From Desmodus rotundus (Eukaryota; Chordata; Mammalia; Chiroptera; Phyllostomidae): 64,000 nt of DNA. Positions 34,601 to 46,600 of the stretch are shown here, piece by piece. The translations under genes and the position numbers were made by a program. The notes below the pieces were generated by a model. The model did not search any database. It had not been told where the DNA came from and saw nothing but the letters and a program-made list of their open reading frames with translations. The stretch covers positions 109,978,896 to 110,042,895 of the forward strand of contig NC_071392.1 in the NCBI RefSeq assembly GCF_022682495.2. The letters run 5' to 3'. Each line of letters opens with the position of its first letter. The stretch's first letter is position 1.

Positions 34601-37600
34601 GTTGGCACCCCGGCTGCCATGTCTGCAGGGACCCTGGGCCTCACCAGACCCAAAGCTGAGGCCCCTTCCTTCCTACCCACAGCGGACGCTGTGTACCTGG
34701 ACTCAGAGGAGGAGCGGCAGGAGTACGTCCTCTCCCAGCAGGGCTTCATCTACCAGGGTTCAGCCAAGTTCATCAACAGTATACCTTGGAACTTTGGGCA
34801 GGTAGGCCCCTCCCTGACCCTCCCAAACATCTTCGACCCACTGTGTGCCGGGCCCTGGGTCCGAGGCAGTCAAGCTGCAAAGGTGTGATTGGGTCTCAGA
34901 GTCACCCACCCCTTGCTGTCAGGATTCAAGCTCCCCAAAATGGCTGGAGGCTCAGAGAGAACCCAGCCCAGCCTGAGGTCACACAGCCAAAGGTTGCTCT
35001 ACCTACCATGGAAGCAACAGCCCCAGATATTCAAGGTGGGGGAGAATTAGGAGAGCCTTTAGGAGTTGTGGGCAGGCGGTCACTCCAGGAGGGAAAAGAG
35101 GACATTCAAGCCCAGATGTCAAACTAATAGGCAGCACTTGCTGAGTGTTTACTTTGTGCAGGCATGTGCTGAGAGTGGGTTTTAAACATTATAGAGATCA
35201 GTGGGTCTCAAACTTGAATTACATCAGAATCACTGGAAAAGTGTGTAAAATGCAGATCACAGGGCCCATCCCTAGTTTCTGACTCAGTAGATCTGGGTGT
35301 GGGCTGAGAATCTGGAGTTTTAACAAGTTCCCAGGTGACGCTGATGCTTCTGATCCAGTGTCCATACTTTGGGAACTGCTGGTCTAGATGTATCAGCCAG
35401 CTACTGCTGAATAACAAATAAGCCCAAACCTTAGAGGCTTAAAACAACGATCTTTTATTATTTCTCAGGGATCTCTGGGTCAGCCAGAGCATGGCTCTCT
35501 CGGCTGGACTTGTCTGACCTCAGCTGGGTGGCTGTTCTCTGTCCCGTGTTGTTCCTCATCCTCCTGCAGGCCAGCCTGGGCTGGTTGTCCTCTACCATCC
35601 AGCCTCCCATAAATAAATTCTTAAGACACTGCTGAGAAAAGTCATGAAGCAAGAGCCATCTCACCCCCGCCCACTCAACCTCCTGACGTGAAGGAAGGGA
35701 ATAACTGCCCACAGAGGTCAGGGAAGTTCCTGAAACAGTCACCGTCTGAGCTGGGTGTATGGCCTACCAGCCAAAGGGAACTGCATGGGCCAAAGCTTGG
35801 AGAGGGGGACATTCATGCCTAAGAAGTACGTTGTAGTTTCGGGAGCACCATGTCTGTGAAGGAGCCCCAGGAGATGAAGTGGGAGAAATCAGCACTGTTC
35901 ATTGGCTGATGGCAATAGGGAGCCACAAAAGGGCTCAAGCCATGGAGAGAGACCTGTGATGGGGTCTGGTGTGGGACAAGACCACAGAGGTGGGGGGCCG
36001 GGGGCAGCTGGAAGAGCCTTTGAACCTGACAGATGAAGGTGACAAGGAGGGGTCCTACTTTTGATAAAGGTAACTTGAGTTGCAGGGATGGAAAGGCGAG
36101 AGCCGCACAGAGAGTGGCAGGAAGAGCATCCCAAGCAAAGGCTACAATAGCGAGTGCAAAGGCCCTGAGGGCAGAATGAGGGTGGGGAAGAATGTTGCGA
36201 GATGAGGCCAGAGAGGGGGCGTCCCCGGGCACAGACCGTGGAGCACCTCCCAGGCCACAGGGGAGTCCAGACTTTGCTCTGAGTGTGGAGGAAACAGGGG
36301 AGTGATGAGATTAGATTTCTCTATAATCCACAGAGGTTTCAACCAGAGCAGTGTGTGGGGCTGGGGTGGGGGAGGAGGCGACATTCCTCTGCTCTGCAGG
36401 GTAAGTCAGGCTTTAGGGGAAGTGTGGGAGATTTGGCTGAGCAGAAGGGGGAAAGGGGAACTGGCAGGGCCTGAGGTGACTCTGAGGGCAGGGAAGCCCC
36501 TGGGACACTGGGCTCCCCACTCTGTGGTCTCCAAATTTCCAGGACCCCCCAGCCAGGCCCTGGATGCAGACACAGTCCCTTTTCCTTTCTCACACACTAG
36601 GTCTTTGTTCCACTCCCACCCCCATCCTGGGCCAGGAGAAGCTGGCATCAAAGAGATGGGGCTGACCCAGCCTGAACCTCCCAGTCTGTGTGAGACAGAG
36701 CAGAGAGGTCCTATAGCTGCCGGGCTTCATGGCAGGCTTCCTGGAGGAGGTGATTTCTCACTCTCCTCATCCTCTTGTTTCTCCTGAACACAGTTTGAAG
36801 GTGATATCCTGGACATCTGCCTGACGCTTCTGGATGTCAACCCCAAGTTCCAAAAGAACAGTGGCCGTGACTGCTGCCGCCGCAGCAGCCCCATCTACGT
36901 GTGCCGGGTGGTGAGCGCCATGGTGAGTGGCGAGGCCCAGCCCAGGGGCCCATGACAGGGAACAGTAGGGGTATTTAGGGGTTGGTGAAGTCTCAGCTGA
37001 GAGAGCTTGTATTTAGAAAGACAAGATTTACCCAAATGAGGATAATGCCATGTGATTACTCAAAGCCATTCATTCGTTCATTCGTTCGTTCATTCATTCG
37101 GCAGGGATTTATTAAGTACCACTATGTCCTATGCACTGGGGAAACAGCCGGGTATAAGACATGTGTGGTGTCTAACTTCCCTGAACTCATGTTCTAGTGG
37201 GAGGGTGGGCGGACACAGACATGAACCAAACCGTCATGTGAACGAGTGAGTGCAGAGTCATAAATAATGACACAGGCGCAGAAGGAGCCCAGACGTGTGA
37301 GGGTCTGACCACAGGGCCCAGCCACAGAGAAGGCTGGGGGACCTCCCTGGGTGACGACCCCTGCACTGCTCTAACCACTAGGAGGAGAAGAGCGTCCCAG
37401 ATAGAGCGTGCAGGGAGCAGCTTGTGCTAAGGCCCTGCGGAGGGACTGACTTCGGCAGGTTTGAGGAGCAGAAGGGAGGCCAGTGTGGTGGAGCACAGTG
37501 AGCAGGAGGGAGCAGGGTGCGAGTGGGGCTGCAGAAGTGGGCAGGGGCCAGACCACTTTGTGGGCCGTGGTCAGAAGCCTGGGTTCTATTCTTGAGGGAG

Positions 37601-40600
37601 TAGGAACTGGGGGAATGACCCAGTCTGGGCAGGGGCCAGAACTGGTCTTTGGATTCCTCATCTCCAGCATCTCCTCTTCACCTCTTCCCTACCCCTTCTG
37701 TTTCCTGGACCCGGGCTTCAGTCCCAACCATCTCCGATGTACCACAGTCTGTCACACCTCAGTACCTTTGCACCTGCTGTTCCCCACCCTGAAACTCCCG
37801 TTCCTGCCTTTTACACCCTGCCGAACTTGGGCTCAGCCTGGCGCAGCTGCCACCCTCACCCTGACTTGGTCCCCCTGATGCCCTGCTGGTTGCAGGTCAA
37901 CTGCAATGACGACCAGGGTGTGCTGGTGGGACGCTGGGACCAGAACTACGTGGATGGCGTCAGCCCCATGTTCTGGATCGGCAGTGTGGACATCCTACGG
38001 CGCTGGAAGAACTACGGCCTCCAGAAGGTCAAGTACGGCCAGTGCTGGGTCTTTGCTGCCGTGGCCTGCACAGGTGGGCTGCACACCGGGACGTGGGGAG
38101 GGCCTGGAAACTTCCCTCTGCTCCTAGAACCCTACGGGGGGCACTGAGAGCCCTGGAGTGGGATGTGCTGGGGATGCCATTTGGGAGGCAGCTCGGGCTC
38201 AGGGTTAGGAATACGGACTTCGGAGCCAGGCGCGCCTGAGTTAAAAGCCCCCACTTTTCCACTCACTTGCTCTGTGACCTTGAACAAGCGACTTCTTCTT
38301 TCCGAACCTCCGTTTCCTCATCTGTAAGAGGAAAACAGCAGGGCCTACCTCTCAGGGTGGGTGTGACATTAAGCCGCTCAGCACAGAACTTGGCCCAGCG
38401 CAGGTCTCACTAGGTATGACTTATTAATAACTTGATAATAATAATACCTCCGCCAATGTCAAAGAGGAGAGCACACTTGTGAAAACGCAGAGGAGAAGAT
38501 AAAGCAATTAAAACCAAAAAATGAAAAAAAAATTACTAAAAACCCCTGAAAATTGGAGCCCAGAAGAAGGTTGAAGATTGTTCCAGGGCTGCCGACGGGG
38601 CCCACGAGAAGGGGCTGGCATCCCCTGCTGGCTGGGAATGTAGAAGCTGGAGTCCAGGCCTGTATCCAGGCCCCAGTCTTCCCATCGGCGTGTTCTTGGG
38701 CAAATCACTCACCACCTCGGAGCCTCAGTCCTATTATCTATAAAATGGGCGTAACAGTGCCTTTACTCTGGGCGGCTATAAGGGTTAAATGACTTAACAT
38801 ATGTGAAATGTTTAAAATGATCTCAGATGCATGGCAGCAAATACTGAGATAGTGCCGCTGCCTATTAGTACTATTGTTACTGATATTGCTATTATTGGGC
38901 TGAGGAAATCTAAGAGGCTGATCTCTGGTTTCTAGCTTTTCTGACTCCGAGAACAGTGCTCGGGCCCCAGCAGCCTCAGCACTGTCCCCCACACTGGTAG
39001 GCTGGGTGGGGACAGCTTGGCCCCAGTTCCCAGCTGGACGGTCCCTGCTATTCCTTCCTCCTCACCACCACACCATGACCGTCTGTGCCCTGGCGACCTC
39101 TGGATTCCTCTTTCTTGTGGACACTCCCCTGTCCTAGACCCTTTCCTCTGAGAGGCCTAAAACACACCCGGTCAGAGAACCCCACGGGCTTCCTGGAGAA
39201 ACCCCCAACCGTGGCTTGGGTTCCCAAGCTCCCCCACAGATGCGTTCGTCACCCTAGGCTGTGACCGCCTGCAGGTTTAGCTGCAGGTCTTGCCCTTGAC
39301 TGTCCTGTCCTCATGGCCAAGGCTGACTCAGGTCCTTGCAGCTGACTCCCTTGGTCCCGGTGTTTCTTCGGGAAGCCAAATGGTGGACTGGCCCACGGGC
39401 ACTGGAGTCAGACTGCCTGGTTTGGTCTCGCTCCACCTCCAACCCCTGGGTGAAGGCAGGCAAGAGAACTGGCCTCAGTTTCCTCACCTGTAGGATGGAG
39501 ATGGTAGTGACTGAGCTCCTTCATAGGAAGCTTGCGGGCCCCATGGAGACGGGCCTTTGCACGGTCTCTGGCTCCGGGTAGGTTCAGGTTGGGGGTTTTC
39601 GGGGGAAGCTGTGCTTCCTCAGCTGGATGCCGGAGCACATTCTCAGAGCCTGCGAGCTGGCCAGCACCGCCCGGACGAGACGTTTGCAGCGATGGGCTCT
39701 GTGGCACTCTTTGCTGGTCCGCCCTGGCCCTGGCAGACGAGACTGCCCACACCCAGCGACTCTGAATCATCACACCGTCCTGACCAGCTGCTAATATTAG
39801 CTCCTCTGAGAGGAGGAAATGGGGGCTTCGAGAGGGGAAGTGGCTTGCCCAGGGTCACATAGCACGTGAGTGGCACGGCTGGGCTTGGGACCAGGTGTGC
39901 TTGATGCTGGGGAAGTGTCCAGGCCTCAGACTGTGAGGATGAGGCTTTCCAGGATGCCATCCCTGGGGACGGGAGTGATGCCTTGCCCCTTGGGCAGTGG
40001 GGACAGGAGTCTGGTGGCATGGCAGGGCAAGGCCTAAGGTTGGGGTGCCAGCTTTTGCTAAGGGCAACAGCAAGCCTGGCCTCCGCCCAGGCCTCAGGAC
40101 ACAGGAACCAGGCAAGAGGTGGAGATTCAGAGCTGCTCCCCTCCCTCCTCCCAGCGCCCACACAGCTGGCCAGGATCCAGGGCCATCTGGGAAGCTCTTG
40201 CCCTGGTTGATGGCGGCCAAAGGTCACATCCCTACCCCGCCTCCAGACACAGCCACTCAACCTCCATTAAAACTAAAAGTAAAACTAAAGTCCTATAGGT
40301 TACAATTAGTAGGGCTTTTTGTTTCACTTCCTTTTTTAGATATTTACGTCCCTTGTCCTACCCTGAGAGTATGTTACTTTTACAATATATAATACATTAA
40401 AAAGCACACAAAACACAAGGAAGAAAAAGTCCTCGTAATTCTACCTGTCAGGCCCCCCCCCCCCCCCCAGCACCGCCCTTCGGGGAGGCTCGCACCCGGC
40501 TTGTCCTCCTCTTTCGGTTGATGCCAATTACCATAACGTCTGTGTGCTCCGGCGTAAATGCAGGACCCTCGGTGCCCACACTGTGTCCTGACAGGTGGGA

Positions 40601-43600
40601 CGACGCGGCACCTGTACCCCGACCCCATTTTATAGAAGAGGAAACAAGGCCCAGAGAGGAGAAGAGACTGGCCCCAGGTCACACAGCCAGAGGCAGCTAG
40701 GGCTTGACTGCATGGTCTCCTGATCTGTTTCCTCTGCCGCCTGTTTCACTGTTTGCTCCCCGCTCCGAATCCCTATTGTTCCTTTATTCCCTCCCTTCCT
40801 CTCCCTCCCTCTACTTTACCCACATCTTCATCCCATTTGACAAAACAGTCTGTGCCAGGCCCATGCTGGGCTCTGGGGATGGGAAATAAGACAGATCCTT
40901 CATGTGCTGATGCATTGAGAATTGATGAGTCCCCAGTCTTGGTACGGATACAAACGATGGGGCAATGTAAACCTGGTAGGCTGGCTTTGCTGGTGGGGTA
41001 ACAGCACCTGCCGATTCCTGCAGCCAGTGGGAGTGTGCAGTGCTGGAGGAGCAGCAAGGAGGCCAAGGGGGCCGAAGCAAAGCGTGCAGGAGGCAGCCAG
41101 GCGCCAGACCCTGAAAGGCCAAGGGACCTCAGCTGGAGGTCTGGCCTTGACAATGAGGAGCCATTGATGGTTTAGCAGAGGCGTGTTGATGTAGATTTGC
41201 ATTTTAGAGTCTTGTTTGATTCACTGTGATATGAGGGGGACAGAATGGACATGGGGTGACTGGCAAGGTGGGTGCCGTTGCCCAGGTAAAAGGATGGCAC
41301 ACGCCCTCACCACGGGACAGAGGGTACAGTGTTCAGTGGGGTACCGATGGGATGTGCAGGGCAGATGTCTTCAGGTCCTCAGCCCCACCTCTGACCCCTC
41401 TCCCCATCGTCTCCCCTCCCTCCTGCCAGTGCTGCGGTGCTTGGGCATCCCCACCCGAGTCGTGACCAACTTCAACTCGGCCCACGACCAGAACAGCAAC
41501 CTGCTCATCGAGTACTTCCGCAACGAGTTTGGAGAGCTGGAGGGCAACAAGAACGAGATGATCTGGTGAGGCGGGGCCCAGGGCTGGGTCGGGGCCCAGC
41601 GGTGTCCTGGGAAGGGCCCCGGGAGGACTTCTCAGAGGCAGTCACATGTGAATTGGGTTTAAAAGTTGAACATCATTTGGACACGGGGGAAACAGGGCTT
41701 GCGAAGGGCTCTCCAGGCTGGGGAACAGCACGAGCAAAGGCCAAGAGGAGGGAAGGAGGGAAGGAGGGAAGGACGGAAAGTCAACAGGCAACGCATGGAG
41801 GACATCGGGGAGAAAATGCTGCCGGGAGTCTGGAATGCCAGGACAGGGGGTCCGAGCTTTCAAAGGCAGTGGCTGTCACCCTACCAAAGGTGTCCCACTG
41901 GGAGAGGGACACGCTGATGACCTTGGAGCAGGTCTGGAGGGAAAGATTGGAGGTGGGGGCTGGGGTTTGGTCCAAGTGGCCGGTGCTGAGGCCTGCCCCA
42001 AGGCAGAGCCTCTTTTCCAGAAGTTGGAAAAGAAGGGATGGAGCCGAGAAGTGAGGAGGTCACCTCAACTGAACTCGAGGAGCCATGGAAAGGGGAGGGA
42101 GGGGAGGAGAGGCATTGAGAATGACTCTCAGAGCAGGGTGAGTGCCTGGCTAGGGTCCGGAGAGGGAAGAGCCAAGAGGAGTGTCAGGGAGCCACACCGG
42201 GCTCAGCCTAGGACAGGCCAGTGCAGACTGTCCTGAGGGGGGGTGACTGAAAGTCTGCATGTAAGTCCTGGCCAATGCTCCCTGCATTTCCCAACAGGAA
42301 CTTCCACTGCTGGGTGGAGTCATGGATGACCAGGCCAGACCTGCAGCCAGGGTATGAGGGATGGCAGGCCCTGGACCCCACACCCCAGGAGAAGAGTGAA
42401 GGTGGGTAGGTGTGTCCCCATTACTTAAATGAGGAAACTGAGGCTCAGAGAGCACTCACCCAGAGTCCCTCAGCTGGAGAGCACAGGGCTGGTGTTCGGA
42501 GCCAGGTCTGGCTGACACCAAAGGCCATCAGCTGGTTCGCTCGAGGGTAGGGGAGCTCACCGATGGTTTCCAATATGCTGGTTTACCATTTGAAAAGTCA
42601 CTCATGCTCATTGCAGAAAACAGAAAGGAGAAGCATAAAGAAAACATCAAAGAGCAACTCTGTCCTCTCCCTTCAAAAGAAGGATCATTCACATTCACAC
42701 ACAGCTTCCAGTAATTTCCAATTATATACTCATTTATATGCGTGCACAGGTAAGAGAGAACCAAGGAAAAACTGGTAGAACCAAAAAGGTCCTTTCTCTA
42801 AATAATATTTTTTAATTCATAGACTATAATACGTAGGGTTTACAAAGTAAGCCAATTGCACTGAAATATAGTTATCAAAAAAATTAAAAAATAAATTTGT
42901 AATATAATAATACATACTTTACATAACAAGATCTAATGGTAGAATTAATACACTTGATAACTTAGGGGTAGCGATGAGCATAAATGGTATCTCCAGATAC
43001 GTGTGGCCACCATAACGTGACGTGAAAATATCTGGTTTTTCTGGGTGATGAGTCATAACAGCACCTAAGATTACCGTTTGCCTGCTTTCACAATCGAGGA
43101 AGTGCTATCTAAGTACGGTGCAAATCAAGATGTCATTTTGTTCCCCATCCACGTTCATGGGCCCCTGAATTCTATTTGTTGCTCCTTGGGGGTCCATGGA
43201 CCCCGGGTTAAGAACTCTGGCTGTACGTGGCCTTTTATGCTGGCTTTGTCCCTTTTCCAAATGCCATTCACAGAACATCGGCTAGTGTTCTGTGACTTGA
43301 ATTTTAATTTCAGGTTACTGTGTTCCATTAAATGGATACATTGTAATGTAGTTTACCCAGCCTCTAGTCCTCAACTCCCAAATCCGTGAGCAGCTGGAGG
43401 CAGTGATAAACCACACTGAGGAAATCAACAGTGGCTCGTGTGTTGCACCAGACAGATGCCCTGCTTTCTCAAATACAGTCGGCTGCTTGCCTCCCTCAGC
43501 TCTTTGGGGTGCTTTGGGATGTTCTTCTGTGGTATTTATCGCTTACATAGCATCTAGGATGTGCCAGTCCTCATTAGGTAGGTATAAATACCATCCCCAC

Positions 43601-46600
43601 ATGAAGCCGGGGCTCAGAGAAGTTAAGTAACTACTGCAACATCACACAGCTAATGAGAACTGTGACTCGCACTGTAAAAACTGGGCTCCAGCATCTTCCT
43701 CCTTAGTTCTTACCCTCTGCCACCTTCCTAACAGTGGAGTCCCCAAGTCAAAGGGCTTTATGCTCTCGAGACTTTCTGCCACGTGTGGTTGAATTGCGTG
43801 GTTTTGAAAGGTTTGGGAGGGTGCCGCCCTGCCCTCCTCCCAAGATCATGTCTCTTGCCTCCTTCCCCCGACCAGGGACATACTGCTGTGGCCCAGTTCC
43901 AGTCCGTGCCATCAAGGAGGGCGACCTGAGCGCCAAGTACGACGCACCCTTTGTCTTTGCCGAGGTCAACGCCGACGTGGTGGACTGGATCCGGCAGGAG
44001 GATGGGTCCATGCATAAGTCCATCAACCACCGGCTGGTGGGGCTGAAGATCAGCACGAAGAGAGTGGGCCGTGACGACCGGGAGGACATCACCCACACCT
44101 ATAAGTACCCCGAGGGTAGGTGCCCGGAGCCTTCAACACCGCCGTGCAGATAAGCCGCCAGGTTTACCAGCCCTGTACGTGTGTGTTATTTGGCTGTCTG
44201 CCTTCAACAATGACCTGTAGGTTACTCTCCATTCCCCAAAATTCCTTAGAAACAGGTGCAAACTTACCAAATGCACTGGAAGATGGCAGTAGAGGATTAT
44301 TTGTTTAGGAAAAGAATTCCACGTTCCACAAAAGGATTCCACTGGGTCTGTAAGCCTCACTCTTTTTTGGGGGGGGCGGGGGTTGACTCAATAAACCTGA
44401 AGGGAATGGTTGCTAAAGAGGAGAGGCGTGCATCCTAACAGAAGGATTAGAGATGTCCACTCTGGGTACTAACAGCACTCACCAGCTGTGGTGCCTCCAA
44501 CTGGAGATGAGTAATTCCACCCTTTTTTACTGCAATGTGTTTGTACTAGAGAGGCTTGGAAACACAGCTGGGCTGTGGAGGAGAGGTTCCTGGAGCTTAG
44601 TCACATTTGTTTGGGTGGTATTTCTCCTACAGCCAGGGAAACCGCGTGAAGGAGGATGGGGAGGGGTTAAATGAAAGAGAAATGGACCAAGAGAAATTTA
44701 AAGATAAGATGGGTTCCATCAGATACAAAGATGAGGCTTCTTTCTGCTACCCATGTTAAATCAGTAGGGGAAAAAGGATGTGGCTTATTGTAAAAATTGG
44801 ATTTGAGCACATCTGACAGCCAGTCCAATACGATAGACATTTTCTAAGCATTTACTGAGTGCCAAGCGCAGCTGGGCTCACAGAGATGACTGAGAAACCA
44901 CAGCCCCACCCACATCTGACCCCCCACTGATGTTCCAGAGCCGGCGGGGGTTGGGGATTAAGTGGCCGTGCTTTCGGTGTAAAGGATAATGCAGAAGGAA
45001 AAGATGCTTTCCTTGGCCTCTGAAAGATCTCGAGCTGATGGTTTCATAGAAGATATAAATATGAACCCGATAACACTTGGGGGGAAAAACGAAAGGAGCA
45101 CGGGCAGAGGTAAACAGAACATAAAGGAGGGCAGTCATTCCTGCTGGAGAGTTCCACAGGTAGGGAGCGGAGGGACAGGGATTCTGGGAGAAGTAATCCC
45201 TCCGTGCAAATGCCTGCAGGTGAGAAAGTTCATGTTGTCTTGGTGGTTATTATGCACCAAGCACTATTGTAGGCTGAAGGGTATGAAATAAAGAAAAGTA
45301 AACACAGTCTTAATCCTCAAGCAGCTCGAGAGGGTAACCACAAAAACAGAAACCAATTTGGTGAGCTAAGTCACCATAATTAGCAATAGGCGGCTGTGAA
45401 ACTCCACTGTGACTGATTTACCCTGCCTGGCGAGGTTGCTCATTTGTTGGGACGTCATCCTATGCACCAAAAGGCTGTGGGTTCAATCCCCAGTCAGGGC
45501 TCATACCTAAGTTGTGGGTTCGATCCCTGGTCGGGGCGAATGAGGAAGGCAACTTCTCCATGTTTTCTTTCTTTCGCTCTCCCTTCCTCTCTCTCTTAAA
45601 TCAATAAAAACATAGCCTCAGGTGAGGATTAAAAAAAGAAGGCTTCCTGGAGAAGGGGCCATTTTGGGCTGGGTCTTAAGGGATGCCTAGGAGTTCGCTT
45701 TGGAAAATAAAGAAAATATTCTTTCCTCCTTTGGCACAGAAGTGTAGAGAAGGCACTGCTGCCTTCTGAGTCACCAGCACTCTGAGAGGCCGGCTCTCTC
45801 GGCCCCGGCCCCCTTGCATTGGAACAGGTTCTAGCCATGAAGACGCTCTCCCGCCTGTCCCCACAGGGTCCGTCGAGGAGAGGGAAGCCTTCCAGAGGGC
45901 CAACCACCTGAACAAGCTGAGTGCTAAAGAGGAGACAGGAGTGGCCATGCGCATCCGCGTGGCCCAGAGCATGAAAATGGGCAGCGACTTCGATGTCTTC
46001 GCCTACATCACCAACAACACCGCGGAGGCCCACATGTGCCGCCTCATGCTCTGCGCGCGCACCATCAGCTACAACGGCATCCTGGGGCCTGTGTGCAGCT
46101 CCAACGACATACTGGATCTTTCCCTGGAGCCCTACTCCGGTGAGGCCCTGGTTCCTGGATCAGTTATTGGTGCAGACAGGTGCGCTAGGTAGGGCCCTGA
46201 GCGCTTAGCCTGCACAGTGCACCTCCCAAACGCCTGCACGGCACTTATCCTTGGTCAGGCCCTGCCCGACACACTTCATAAATATCAGCCCGTCTAATTC
46301 TTATCACAAAAGTGGGAGGTGGAGTCTTTTATTGCCTCCCTTTTCCAAGTGAGATGGCCGAGCACAGAGAGGTTAAGCACCTTGCCCAAGGCCACACAGT
46401 TAGGATGTGACAGGACTGAGACTCGAACCTGTATTCTCAGCAACTATCCTGTTTTGTGCCCTCTCGTGTTCTCGGGGCTCCTGACTGCTTTCCCAGATTC
46501 TCTACCTCTCTCTCCCAGCCAATTCGTTCCCTCAGTGTCCAGCAACTCTCACACCCCCACCAGAGCCTCTCCCCTCTGGAGGTCCTCAGCCTCCGGGAAA

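Larger units (their letters stand above)
34802..36793 (+). other. TGM2 intron 4
   Basis: About 2.0 kb. It contains a MER5-type element at 35,203-35,386, followed directly by another old dispersed repeat at about 35,390-35,745. Next comes a low-copy-looking region (36,120-36,300) with wording typical of MIR/L2 remnants. It ends in CCTGAACACAG. No extra exon seen. Confidence 0.85.
38074..41429 (+). other. TGM2 intron 6
   Basis: About 3.4 kb. It holds MIR-type fragments near 38,255-38,400, 38,680-38,850, 39,790-39,870 and 40,545-40,690, and a C16 homopolymer at 40,453-40,468. Near 41,055-41,220 is a segment resembling an old L1/L2-type remnant. It ends in CCTGCCAG. No extra exon seen. Confidence 0.8.

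Noticed and set aside
41437..42054. 205-codon frame overlapping exon 7 in another phase
   Set aside because: The overlap follows from exon 7 codon bias; the extension into intron 7 is low-complexity Lys/Glu/Gly.
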